Both the position numbers and the translations under genes were made by a program. From Saccharothrix sp. S26 (GTDB taxonomy: Bacteria > Actinomycetota > Actinomycetes > Mycobacteriales > Pseudonocardiaceae): DNA of 64,000 nucleotides. How positions within the stretch are numbered: position 1 is the stretch's first letter; each line of letters begins with the position of its first letter. The DNA lies in contig NZ_JAJUWT010000022.1 in NCBI RefSeq assembly GCF_021390395.1, forward strand, positions 1-64,000, in the 5' to 3' direction. Below the pieces are notes generated by a model. The model saw only the letters and a program-made list of their open reading frames with translations, was not told the DNA's origin and did no database searches. Below, in pieces: positions 41,510-49,208 of the stretch.

Positions 41510-42274
41510 ATGCCAACGCGAGACCGCGGGCCGGGTGCCGGCGAGGTGCCCGGGCTCGCGCTGCACCGCACCGACATCGGCGGTGCGGCCGTGGTGCGTC
41601 CGACCGGCCGGCTCGACCTGACCACCTACCGCGAGCTGCGTGACGGCCTGCTCAAGTGCGCGGTGGACGAGCCGACGGCGGTCGTCGTGCGGTTGGGTGA
41701 CGGGTTCGAGTGCGCCACGCCCGCGTTCCTGGCGGTCTTCGCCACGGTGCGGCTGCGCGTAGCGGAGTGGCCGGGCGTGCCGGTGATGCTGGTCGGCGAG
41801 TCGCCCTCGCACCGCCGGGCGCTGGCGGCCAACGGCATGCGCGCCGTACCTCGGTTCACCTCGCTGGCCGCCGCCCTGGCCGCGGTCGGACGCCCGCCCG
41901 ACCGCACGTGCGACGAAACGGTGCTGCCGGACTCGCCGGCCAGCGGCCTGCTGGCCAGGCGGTTCGTCCGCGAGGCGTGCACCCGCCTGCGCGTCACGCA
42001 CTTCGTCCACGACGCGGTCACCGTGGCCACCGAACTGGTCGAGAACGCCGTCCGGCACGGCCGCTCCACGCCGGTGCTGCGCCTGGAGCTGCGCGACGGC
42101 CGACTGACCGTCACAGTGCGCGACGACAACCCGGACCCGCCCCGCGAGCCGAAGCCCGAGCCGCGTCACCCGCGCGGCTGGGGCCTCACGCTCGTGTCGG
42201 CGCTGAGCCGCACGTGGGGCTGCTACCCGTGGCCGCGGGGCGGCAAGGTCGTCTGGGCGGTCCTGGGCGACTGA
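41510..42274 (+). CDS. STAS-like plus HATPase_c anti-sigma fusion protein
   Basis: A 254-residue protein. Residues 20-125 form a STAS-like domain (GGAAVVRPTGRLDLTTYRELRDGLLKCAVDEPTAVVVRLG). Residues 145-250 form a SpoIIAB/RsbW-type GHKL ATPase with the N box ATELVENAVRHGRS and the G box HPRGWGLTLVSAL. Such ATPases bind an alternative sigma factor or phosphorylate an anti-anti-sigma partner; the fusion of both elements is uncommon. The STAS partner encoded convergently at 42281 may be its substrate. GGGTAT at 41484-41489 upstream suggests control by the same sigma factor class. Confidence 0.85.
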   Translation: MPTRDRGPGAGEVPGLALHRTDIGGAAVVRPTGRLDLTTYRELRDGLLKCAVDEPTAVVVRLGDGFECATPAFLAVFATVRLRVAEWPGVPVMLVGESPSHRRALAANGMRAVPRFTSLAAALAAVGRPPDRTCDETVLPDSPASGLLARRFVREACTRLRVTHFVHDAVTVATELVENAVRHGRSTPVLRLELRDGRLTVTVRDDNPDPPREPKPEPRHPRGWGLTLVSALSRTWGCYPWPRGGKVVWAVLGD

Positions 42275-42280
42275 CCGCGC

Positions 42281-42628
42281 TCAGCTGGCCTCGCCGACCG
42301 CTGACACGATCGTGAAGTGGCCGGTCAGGTCGGTCAGCGCCAACGGCTGGAGCACCACCCTCGTGGTCGCCACCAACCGCAGCGCCGCACCCTGCTCCTC
42401 GCACCGCGACCGCAGCGCGATCAGCAGGTTGATGCCGGTCGACCCGAGGAACGTCACGCCGGACAGGTCGAGCACCAGGGCGCGGCTGACGCCGCCGAGC
42501 CTGCGGCGGACGAACTCCTCCACCGCGGGCACCGTCGCCATGTCCAGCTCGCCGGCCACGGCGACGACCACCACGCCCACGGACGCCTCACGGGCCGTGA
42601 GCGTGACGGCGTCGGCGAAATCGTCCAT
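42281..42628 (-). CDS. STAS domain anti-sigma factor antagonist
   Basis: A 115-residue RsbV/SpoIIAA-like protein: VVVVAVAGELDMATVPAVEEFVRRRLG, then RALVLDLSGVTFLGSTGINLLIALRSRCEEQ, where the Ser of GSTG is the phosphorylation site, and LRLVATTRVVLQPLALTDLTGHF. It would bind an RsbW-like kinase when unphosphorylated. ATG 42628 is preferred over GTG 42634 because AGGGG is then at a proper distance. A large hairpin lies directly upstream. Confidence 0.9.
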   Translation of the reverse strand: MDDFADAVTLTAREASVGVVVVAVAGELDMATVPAVEEFVRRRLGGVSRALVLDLSGVTFLGSTGINLLIALRSRCEEQGAALRLVATTRVVLQPLALTDLTGHFTIVSAVGEAS

Positions 42629-42637
42629 GTCCACCCC

Positions 42638-42680
42638 TGGGTGCGGTCGGCAGGTGCGGCTGCCTGCTCGACCGCACCCA
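42638..42680. terminator. Long hairpin between hemerythrin and STAS genes
   Basis: A perfect 12-bp outer stem tgggtgcggtcg (42638-42649) with 42669-42680, plus an inner 5-bp stem GCAGG/CCTGC. It sits after the hemerythrin stop (42711, minus) and only nine bases before the STAS start codon. It may end the hemerythrin mRNA and isolate the STAS gene, or act in the STAS leader. Confidence 0.7.
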
Positions 42681-42710
42681 GCCTAGGCCCAAGGTGGTTG
42701 TGAGCGCCCG

Positions 42711-43256
42711 TCAGGACGCGTGCAGCTCCTTCTCGAGCTGCGCCTTGCTCATCCCGGACGCGCCCGACACGCCGGCGTTGCGCGCCTGCGCCAGCAGCTC
42801 CTCGCGGGTCGCCTCACCCGGCCGGTCGCCCAGGTGCTTCGCCCGGCTCTCCGCGAACGCGCGCCCCAGCTCCTCGCGCCGCTGGTCGTCGAGCCGCTCG
42901 CGCATGCCGGGCAGCACCGACGACTCCTCTTCCTCGACGTGGTGGGTCACGGACTCGACCAGCTCGCGCAGCACGCCGTCGAACGCGGGCGACGTCGGGT
43001 CGGTCGCGGCCAGCTTGGCCAGCAGCTGCTCGGCCTCGGCGTGCTCCTCCTGGCTGTGCTCGACCTCCTCGGTCTCGCCCGCCTCGTCCTTGGCGACCGG
43101 GTAGACCTCGGCCTCCTCCGCGCGGCTGTGCGCGGTGAGCACGGAGACCAGCACGGGCACCAGCAGCGGGCGCTTCTCCGGGTGGTCCTTCAGCTCGGCG
43201 AACAGCCGCTCCACCTCGCGGTGGTCCTGCATGATCAGATCGACAACGTCGGGCAT
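42711..43256 (-). CDS. Hemerythrin HHE domain protein
   Basis: A 181-residue protein: DVVDLIMQDHREVERLFAELKD, LTAHSRAEEAEVYPVAKDEAG, then SQEEHAEAEQLLAKL and VTHHVEEEESSVLPGM supply the His/Glu di-iron ligands. It probably binds oxygen, NO or iron in redox stress. The C-terminal 45 residues hold a Lys/Glu-rich SMSKAQLEKEL-like tail related to that of the ChaB protein. Upstream on the minus strand GCGTG-N14-GGGTAC suggests stress-sigma control; a GGAGGAG ribosome site precedes the ATG. Confidence 0.92.
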   Translation of the reverse strand: MPDVVDLIMQDHREVERLFAELKDHPEKRPLLVPVLVSVLTAHSRAEEAEVYPVAKDEAGETEEVEHSQEEHAEAEQLLAKLAATDPTSPAFDGVLRELVESVTHHVEEEESSVLPGMRERLDDQRREELGRAFAESRAKHLGDRPGEATREELLAQARNAGVSGASGMSKAQLEKELHAS

Positions 43257-43289
43257 TGCTCCTCCGTCACTCGTGGTGGCGCAGGAGTA

Positions 43290-43314
43290 GTACCCGGGAT
43301 TCAGCCGATCACGC
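43290..43314 (-). promoter_or_regulatory. SigB/SigF-like promoter of the hemerythrin gene
   Basis: GCGTG (43310-43314), a 14-nt spacer and GGGTAC (43290-43295) on the minus strand, 33 bases before the ATG at 43256, with a normal leader and ribosome site. Confidence 0.55.
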
Positions 43315-44302
43315 GTCGGATGACGTTCACCGGTCCGATGGACTCGATGTCCTGGACCTTGACCGGCACGCCCTCGGTGGAGGCGTGCACGGCCCGCAGG
43401 CCGTCGATCGCCATCGCCACGTGCGTCTGACCCGAGTAGTAGATGATCAGGTCGCCGGCCCGGACCTCGTCGCGCGACACCGACCGGCCGATGGTGGCCT
43501 GGCCGTAGGTGGTGCGGGGGATCGCGATGCCCGCCGTCCGGTACGCCGCCTGCATGAGGCTGGAGCAGTCCCAGGTGTTCGGGCCGTTCGAGCCGTACAC
43601 GTAGTCCTTGCCGCGCTGGGCCAGCGCGAACGCCAGCGCCTCGCCCGCCTTGCCCGCCGGCACGGGGATCGCGCTCATGTCGCCCTTGTTGTTCAGCGCC
43701 GCGCGCTGCGCGGGGCTCAACGAGCGGTAGGCGTCCCGGGCCTGGGCGATCTGGCCGTCCAACGCGGCCTTGCGCTGGTCGATGTCCGCGATGGCCTTGT
43801 TCGCGGCGCCGGCCGCCTCGCCCGCCCGGTGGGCGGCGTCGTTGGCCAGGTCCACGGCGTCGGAGAGCCCCTGCAACGCCTCCGCGTTGTCACCGGCCAG
43901 CACGCCGAGGGCGGACATGCGGTTGAGGAAGTCCTGCTGCGAGTCGCTGACCAGCAACGCGGACAACTGGCTGAACCGCGCGCCCTCGAACGAGGCTTCG
44001 GTGAGCAGGTCGACCTGGCCGCGCAGCGCTTCCTGGGCCTGCTGGGCCGCGGTGAGGTCGCGGTTGGCCTGGTCGAGCGCGCCCTGGGCGCCGGCCAGCG
44101 CCTCCTGCGCCCGCAGGTGCTCCTCGTTGAGCGCCTCGGCCTCGTGGGAGAGATCGGTGTACCTCTTCAACGCCTCGGCGGCGTCGGGTGCCTCGGGCTG
44201 GGCGACGGCCAGGTGCAGGGGCATCGCGCCGCCGAGCAGCGCGGCGACAGCGGTGGCCGTCAGGGCGGCGCGGACGGTGCGCTGAGCGGATTTCGACGCC
44301 AC
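43301..44302 (-). CDS. NlpC/P60 peptidoglycan endopeptidase
   Basis: A 333-residue secreted RipA-like protein. The signal peptide is about residues 1-34 (ends HLAVAQPEA). A long coiled-coil region (about 40-195) includes LKRYTDLSHEAEALNEEHLRAQEALAG. The NlpC/P60 domain (about 215-333) has catalytic Cys in NTWDCSSLMQAAYRTAG and His in GQTHVAMAID. The usual DCSG motif reads DCSS here. It should cleave the peptide stem in the wall during growth. GTG 44302 follows AAGGAGG at a rather long distance. No c-di-AMP riboswitch was recognised in the leader. Confidence 0.92.
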   Translation of the reverse strand: MASKSAQRTVRAALTATAVAALLGGAMPLHLAVAQPEAPDAAEALKRYTDLSHEAEALNEEHLRAQEALAGAQGALDQANRDLTAAQQAQEALRGQVDLLTEASFEGARFSQLSALLVSDSQQDFLNRMSALGVLAGDNAEALQGLSDAVDLANDAAHRAGEAAGAANKAIADIDQRKAALDGQIAQARDAYRSLSPAQRAALNNKGDMSAIPVPAGKAGEALAFALAQRGKDYVYGSNGPNTWDCSSLMQAAYRTAGIAIPRTTYGQATIGRSVSRDEVRAGDLIIYYSGQTHVAMAIDGLRAVHASTEGVPVKVQDIESIGPVNVIRRVIG

Positions 44303-44426
44303 GGTTCGCGCGATCCTCCTTGAGCCGGGTGGGGGCCCGAACGGGTCACCCCCGCTCAGGTCTCGGACAGGTTACGGAACCCGTCCACGCCCGTCCATGA
44401 GGGGTCCGCTTCCGTGACCTGCCGAC

Positions 44427-44789
44427 TCAGGCGACGGCGGCGGAGTGGGTGAACTCGCCGGCGCGCACGCCGCGCATGAACATCTCCCACTCGCCCCGCG
44501 TGTAGCGCAACGCGGTGCCGTCGTGGCGGGAGCGCAGGATCGTGCCGCCGCTCGGCGCGGGCAGGACGGCCAGCGCGCCGTCGACGTCGACCGCCCCCGC
44601 CAGCAACTGGCGCAGGAAGTCGTCCCACCGCGCGGCGTCGAGCGTGATCACGGGACCGTCGCCGCGGTCCTTGGTGTCCCGCACCCGGACCGCGTCGCCG
44701 TCGAACCGGACTTCGACGCAGTCACCCGATGCCGTGCTGAAGCTGCTCTTGAACCAGCCGCGCGTCAGTGCCGAGGAGGTGAAAGACAT
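44427..44789 (-). CDS. DUF397 domain protein
   Basis: A 120-residue protein with one clear DUF397 domain, RGWFKSSFSTASGDCVEVRFDGDAVRVRDTKDRGDGPVITLDAARWDDFLRQL, and a partial second copy, TILRSRHDGTALRYTRGEWEMFMRGVRAGEF. DUF397 proteins pair with XRE-DUF5753 regulators in actinomycetes, some affecting sporulation or antibiotic production. Its ATG overlaps the stop of that regulator by one base (TGATG). Confidence 0.93.
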   Translation of the reverse strand: MSFTSSALTRGWFKSSFSTASGDCVEVRFDGDAVRVRDTKDRGDGPVITLDAARWDDFLRQLLAGAVDVDGALAVLPAPSGGTILRSRHDGTALRYTRGEWEMFMRGVRAGEFTHSAAVA

Positions 44790-45664
44790 CAGTGCTGCTC
44801 CATCTCGTGGTAGACCGCATCGATGAACTCGCGCGAGTCGCGGTCGTCGAGCGCTCGGTCGAACGTCTCCGCGAAGCTCGCCGTCGATTCGAGTATTACT
44901 TGGCGTTTGTCGATGATGACACCGCTGATCGCTGTCTCCTGGTACATCAAGTCGCCGAGCCTGTTGGAGCGAAAGGAAAGGATCTTCAACGCCGCGCCGA
45001 GCAACGGGTGCGCCCCGGCCGTGAAAGGGATGACCCGGATGCGGACGTGATCGCCCTTGCGGTCCAGGACTTCCAGCAGGTGGGCGAGTTGCCGCCGCAT
45101 CGCGTCGAGTTCGCCGACCCGTTGGCGCAACGCGGCTTCGCCGAGCACGACGTCGAGCCGCAACGGGTGATCGCCGTCGAGCCGCAGTTGGCGCGCCAGC
45201 CGGGTTTCCAGCCTCGGCCCGACGTCGACCGGCCGGATGTAGGGCGTGCCGGCCTGCATCACCGCCCGCGCGTAGTCGGCGGTCTGCAACAGCCCCGGGA
45301 TGATGTCCGGCGCGTACTCGTAGACCTTCTCCGCGCCCGCCTCCAGCCCCAGCAACCGCAGGAACTCGTCGGAGTACAGGCGCGCGTAGTCGTACCACCA
45401 CTCGCGCCGCTCGGTCCGCGCCCGCATCGATTCCAGGTCGGCGCGTTCGTCGTCCGGCAGCTCGTAGGCGTCGGCCAGGTCGTCGAGCTTCGCCGCGGTG
45501 AGGCGGCGCTTGCCGGACTCGATCGCGGAGAGGTTCGTGCCGCCGATGCCCGTCGCCTTGCCGACCGCCGCGGCCGTGAACCCGAGCCGTTCCCGGTGCT
45601 CCCGCAGCCGCAGCCCGAGCTCCCACGCCTGCACCGTGCTGGAGGTCGGGGCGTCGTCGCCCAT
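44789..45664 (-). CDS. XRE-family regulator with DUF5753 domain
   Basis: A 291-residue regulator. The HTH (about 15-75) is LGLRLREHRERLGFTAAAVGKATGIGGTNLSAIESGKRRLT, and the DUF5753 domain (about 100-285) has EAGAEKVYEYAPDIIPGLLQTADYARAV and VRIRVIPFTAGAHPLLGAALKILSF. It is encoded upstream of and overlaps its DUF397 partner. Such pairs are thought to act antagonistically on a small regulon. It diverges from a second XRE gene at 45800. Confidence 0.92.
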   Translation of the reverse strand: MGDDAPTSSTVQAWELGLRLREHRERLGFTAAAVGKATGIGGTNLSAIESGKRRLTAAKLDDLADAYELPDDERADLESMRARTERREWWYDYARLYSDEFLRLLGLEAGAEKVYEYAPDIIPGLLQTADYARAVMQAGTPYIRPVDVGPRLETRLARQLRLDGDHPLRLDVVLGEAALRQRVGELDAMRRQLAHLLEVLDRKGDHVRIRVIPFTAGAHPLLGAALKILSFRSNRLGDLMYQETAISGVIIDKRQVILESTASFAETFDRALDDRDSREFIDAVYHEMEQH

Positions 45665-45799
45665 GTCCTTGGTCCCGTCGTTCTGTGGTCACGACGACAC
45701 AGAGCGTAGCGATGGTCCACTCGTTCGATGAATCGACATCCCGATAAGTATCACGATAGCTTCGCGGGGGACAGCGTTCCCGTCGAAGGTGATCACTTG

Positions 45800-46339
45800 A
45801 TGGAACTCAAGCCCGCGTTGCGCAGCCGCCTGCTCGGCCTGGAACTGCGCCGGGTCCGCGAGGCCAACGGCCTGACCGTGGCCGAACTCGCCTCCCGAAC
45901 GCGGCAGTCGCCGCAGCGGATCCGGGAGCTGGAGAACGGCGTCGCGGAGTCGCGGACGCCCGACCCGACCATGTGGTGCGCGTGGGGCACGGAGGCGACC
46001 AGCGTGATCAACGTGCTGTGCCGCGCCGCGGAGCGGATCGACGTGCTCGCGCCGCTGGGGCTCAACCCGGTCTTCGAACAGCTCGACCCCGACCGCTGCA
46101 CCGTCTACGTGCTGGAGGGCACCGCGATCGACCGCACCGACGTCACGGTGCGGGTGATCCCGCGCGGCGCCGGGTACTGCCCCGGCGTCGAGCACCCGTT
46201 GACCCGGTTCACGCTCGCGGACGGCCCGGCCGTCGTCTTCTACGCCTACCTGCACCGCGCGATGTTCACCGAGGAGGCCCGGCACCTGCGGTCGGCGTAC
46301 GAGCTGTTCGAGTGCCTAGCCGAGCTGACGCGCGGCTAG
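45800..46339 (+). CDS. XRE-family regulator with shortened DUF5753-like domain
   Basis: A 179-residue protein: HTH LRSRLLGLELRRVREANGLTVAELASRTRQSPQRIRELENG, then a C-terminal VTVRVIPRGAGYCPGVEHPLTRFTLADGPAVVFYAYLHRAMF that resembles the last part of DUF5753 without its first 100 residues. ATG 45800 follows GAAGGTG; an upstream ATG at 45728 would add 24 residues. Its 3' end overlaps the convergent kinase gene by 24 nt. It may be a miniature regulator competing with the divergent full-length copy. Confidence 0.75.
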   Translation: MELKPALRSRLLGLELRRVREANGLTVAELASRTRQSPQRIRELENGVAESRTPDPTMWCAWGTEATSVINVLCRAAERIDVLAPLGLNPVFEQLDPDRCTVYVLEGTAIDRTDVTVRVIPRGAGYCPGVEHPLTRFTLADGPAVVFYAYLHRAMFTEEARHLRSAYELFECLAELTRG

Positions 46340-47209
46340 CTCGAGCCCGGTGAGGTCCGTGCGCCCGCCGGGGTGGCGGACCGCGCGACCCGCGGCGGCC
46401 GTGGCCAGCCTGCCCGCGTCGTCCGGGGCGTCACCCCGCGTCAGGGCCACGGTCAACGCGGCCACGAACGCGTCACCGCCGCCGGTCGTGTCCACGACGT
46501 CCTCGTCGGTCAACCCGATCACCGCCGAACCGCCGTCCCACGTCAGCACGTTCGCCTCGCCCGGCACCTCCAGCGCCACCACCGACGGGCCGCGCGCCAG
46601 CAGCTCGCGCCCCGCCCGCACGGCCGCGTCCGCCCCGGTGATCGACCGCCCGGTCAACGCCTCCGCCTCGCGGTGGTCGGCGCGGACCACGTCGGCGGCG
46701 GCCAGGAGCTCGGCCTCGCGCCCGGCCGGCGCGCCGTCCAGCACGACCAGCCCGCTCGCCGCGCGCACCGCCGCCAGCGCCGCGTCGGCCGGTTGCTGCA
46801 ACTGCACGACCACGGCGTCCGCGCCGGTCAGCGTCGACGCCGCGGCCCGCACGTCGTCGACCGTCACCAGGGTCGCCTCGGGGACGTCCTCCAGGTACCG
46901 GTACGCGCCGTCGCACACGACGTCCACGATCAGGGCCGTCCGGGTGCCCCGCCGGCACACCACGGCGGCCGTCGCTACGCCGTCCGCGTCGAGCCGCTCG
47001 ACCAGCGAGCGGCCCTCCCGGTCGTCCCCGACGACGCCCACCAGCGCGGCCGTTGCGCCGAGCTGCCTGGTGCCCCGGGCGATGTTCGCGCCCTTCCCGC
47101 CGAGCATTTCGCGACGTTCCAGGACCTCCGCGCCGGCACCCGATCCGGGCACTTCGGGCACCACCAAGACCAGGTCACGGGCTATCTGACCGACCACCGC
47201 GATCCGCAT
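46316..47209 (-). CDS. PfkB-family sugar kinase (ribokinase-like)
   Basis: A 297-residue kinase: N-terminal IAVVGQIARDLVLVVPEVPGSG, motif 1 EMLGGKGANIARGTRQLGA near residue 36, and C-terminal anion-hole motif DTTGGGDAFVAALTVAL near 240 with the catalytic Asp. This arrangement is closest to ribokinase. It diverges from the LPMO gene; the 134-bp gap holds a CebR-type box, so both could be controlled together, though the kinase may serve nucleoside or pentose use. Confidence 0.9.
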   Translation of the reverse strand: MRIAVVGQIARDLVLVVPEVPGSGAGAEVLERREMLGGKGANIARGTRQLGATAALVGVVGDDREGRSLVERLDADGVATAAVVCRRGTRTALIVDVVCDGAYRYLEDVPEATLVTVDDVRAAASTLTGADAVVVQLQQPADAALAAVRAASGLVVLDGAPAGREAELLAAADVVRADHREAEALTGRSITGADAAVRAGRELLARGPSVVALEVPGEANVLTWDGGSAVIGLTDEDVVDTTGGGDAFVAALTVALTRGDAPDDAGRLATAAAGRAVRHPGGRTDLTGLELAARQLG

Positions 47210-47283
47210 GCCAAGGCGGTACCCGACGGCAACCAGTTGAAACGAGTCGTTGACGTGGCGTCACCAGTAATGCGATCGTGATT

Positions 47284-47299
47284 CTGGGAGCGCTCCCAG
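47284..47299. promoter_or_regulatory. CebR-type LacI operator before the LPMO gene
   Basis: CTGGGAGCGCTCCCAG is a perfect 16-bp palindrome containing TGGGAGCGCTCCCA, the cellobiose/cellotriose-responsive CebR box of streptomycetes. It lies 43 bp upstream of the LPMO start codon and after a TTGACG (near 47250). It points to cellulose-oligomer induction by a CebR homologue encoded elsewhere. Confidence 0.82.
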
Positions 47300-47342
47300 C
47301 CTCGTGGTTCACAGATCACCGTCGATCTGAAGGAGAAGGTCC

Positions 47343-48635
47343 TTGCGACTCAAGCGCTTTGGGGCGTTGGCCGTGGCCGCGCTCGGTATCGTCGGTGTGA
47401 CCAGCGTCTTCGTCCAGAGCGGCGTGGCGTTGGCGCACGGGTCGATGACCTACCCCGCCAGCCGCACCTACGCCTGCTACGAAGACGGCAGGGCGGGCAG
47501 CGGCGGCGGTGACCTGAACCCGACGAACCCGGCGTGCGTCGCCGCGGTCCAGATCGGTGGCAAGCAACCCCTGTGGGACTGGTACGGCAACCTGATCAGC
47601 CTGGCGGGCGGCCGGCACCGCGAGATCATCGCGGACGGCGACCTGTGCGGGCCGACCACCAAGTACGACGCCTACAACCTGCCCCGCGCCGACTGGCCGA
47701 CGACCACGTTGCAGGCGGGCGCGCGGATCAACTTCAAGTACAACGCGTGGGCGCCGCACCCCGGCACCTGGGACCAGTACGTCACCAAGGACGGCTTCGA
47801 CGTCACGCAGCCGCTGAAGTGGTCCGACCTGGAGCCGGTGCCGTTCGACAGCATCACCAACCCGGTGGCCGTCGGCGGCGAGTACTCGTGGAACGGCACC
47901 CTGCCGAACAAGAGCGGCCGCCACATCATCTACTCGATCTGGCAGCGCAACGACAGCCCCGAGGCGTTCTACAGCTGCTCGGACGTGATCTTCACCGGCG
48001 GCAACAGCGGCGGTGACACCCAGGCGCCCACGGCCCCGGGCACGCCCACCGCGACCGCCACGGCCGACGCGGTGTCCCTGAGCTGGTCCGCGGCCACGGA
48101 CAACTCCGGCGTCAGCGGCTACACCGTGTACCGGGAGGCCGGCGCCACCGACGTGGCGGTCGCGACGACGTCGACCACCTCGGCCACCGTCACCGGCCTG
48201 GCCGCCGACACCGCGTACCAGTTCTACGTGGTCGCGCGGGACGCGGCGGGCAACACCTCGCCGCCCTCGGCCGTGGTGTCGGTGCGGACCGCCACCGGCG
48301 GCGGCACGACGCCGGGCGCGTGCTCGGTGACCTACAGCGTGCCCAGCTCGTGGTCGGGCGGCTTCACCGCGAACGTGACGGTGAAGAACACGGGCACCAG
48401 CGCGGTCAACGCGTGGCAGCTCGTCTGGGACGTCCCCGCCGGTCAGGGGATCAGCCAGGCGTGGTCGGCCGAGGTCGCCGTCTCGGCGGGCAAGGCCACC
48501 GCGAAGGGCGCGAGCTGGAACCAGAACATCCAGCCGGGCCAGTCGGCGACCTTCGGGTTCAACGGGACGTCGCAGGGGACGCCCGTGAAGCCGACGTCGT
48601 TCGCCCTCAACGGCGCTTCCTGCGCCGCGGCCTGA
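47343..48635 (+). CDS. Lytic polysaccharide monooxygenase AA10 with FnIII and CBM2 domains
   Basis: A 430-residue secreted enzyme. The signal peptide runs to VALA, so mature His1 begins HGSMTYPASRTYACYEDG, the copper histidine brace; the second His is in KYNAWAPHPGTWDQY. The AA10 domain ends near GRHIIYSIWQRNDSPEAFYSCSDVIF (about residue 218). An FnIII domain (about 230-320) and a cellulose-binding CBM2 (about 325-430, starting ACSVTYSVPSSWSGGF) follow. It cleaves crystalline cellulose oxidatively. The start is TTG 47343 with AAGGAGAAGG upstream. A lipoprotein gene overlaps its stop. Confidence 0.93.
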   Translation: MRLKRFGALAVAALGIVGVTSVFVQSGVALAHGSMTYPASRTYACYEDGRAGSGGGDLNPTNPACVAAVQIGGKQPLWDWYGNLISLAGGRHREIIADGDLCGPTTKYDAYNLPRADWPTTTLQAGARINFKYNAWAPHPGTWDQYVTKDGFDVTQPLKWSDLEPVPFDSITNPVAVGGEYSWNGTLPNKSGRHIIYSIWQRNDSPEAFYSCSDVIFTGGNSGGDTQAPTAPGTPTATATADAVSLSWSAATDNSGVSGYTVYREAGATDVAVATTSTTSATVTGLAADTAYQFYVVARDAAGNTSPPSAVVSVRTATGGGTTPGACSVTYSVPSSWSGGFTANVTVKNTGTSAVNAWQLVWDVPAGQGISQAWSAEVAVSAGKATAKGASWNQNIQPGQSATFGFNGTSQGTPVKPTSFALNGASCAAA

Positions 48636-49198
48636 TGTTGGGTCGATGCGCGGCCGTGGTCGCGCTCCTGGTGGGGTCGGTCGCCTGCTCCTCGGCGGCG
48701 ACCGACCCCGCCGGCCTCGTCGGCGCCAACGGCCTGGGCGCCAACGCCCTCGGCCCACCGCTGGCCACCCCGGCGGAGGTCGGCGAGTGGGTCCGGGAGA
48801 AGACGGGGCAGTGCGACGAGGTCGTGCCGCGGACGATGGAGGAGTTCACCGACTTCGTCGGCCCGCTGCGGGCGAAGCTCTACGCGCCGCACGTGGCGGA
48901 GTGGGCGACGTGCGCGGCGGGGCCGTACGAGCGGCTCGGGCTAGTGGTGTTCCGGCGCGAGCAACTGAAGGACTTCCAGCAGGCGTGGCAGGCCGCGATG
49001 GCGAGCGGCGAGGTGTCCGACAACCCGGACTTCGGGTTCGGCAACGGCTTCGCGCTCAGCGGCACGCTCGGCCTGGAAGTGCTGGGACTGCACGAACTGC
49101 GTTGCACACCGGTGGAGCCCGGTGAGGAGGTGGGGCACACCCAGCCCGCGGAGGCGGAGGGGTGCACCTACGTCCAGAAACCGGGCCACCACCACTAG
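48635..49198 (+). CDS. Lipoprotein of unknown function coupled to the LPMO
   Basis: A 187-residue protein starting LGRCAAVVALLVGSVACSSA with lipobox SVAC. The mature part contains PRTMEEFTDFVGPLRAKLYAPHVAEWATCAAGPYERLGLVVFRREQLKDFQQAWQAA and two or three cysteines. No family is recognised. The ATG overlaps the LPMO stop by one base (TGATG), so it is probably made with the LPMO, but a role in its copper or electron supply is only a guess. Confidence 0.65.
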   Translation: MLGRCAAVVALLVGSVACSSAATDPAGLVGANGLGANALGPPLATPAEVGEWVREKTGQCDEVVPRTMEEFTDFVGPLRAKLYAPHVAEWATCAAGPYERLGLVVFRREQLKDFQQAWQAAMASGEVSDNPDFGFGNGFALSGTLGLEVLGLHELRCTPVEPGEEVGHTQPAEAEGCTYVQKPGHHH

Positions 49199-49208
49199 AG
49201 GCGGCTCG

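Noticed and set aside
43301..44430. A c-di-AMP (ydaO) riboswitch upstream of the NlpC/P60 gene
   Set aside because: Such genes often carry it in actinomycetes, but the 44303-44430 leader lacks its conserved segments; only a normal ribosome site is visible.
44427..45664. XRE-DUF5753/DUF397 pair as a classical toxin-antitoxin system
   Set aside because: The arrangement resembles one, but such pairs are known mainly as developmental or metabolic regulators, and nothing in DUF397 here shows a toxic enzyme motif.
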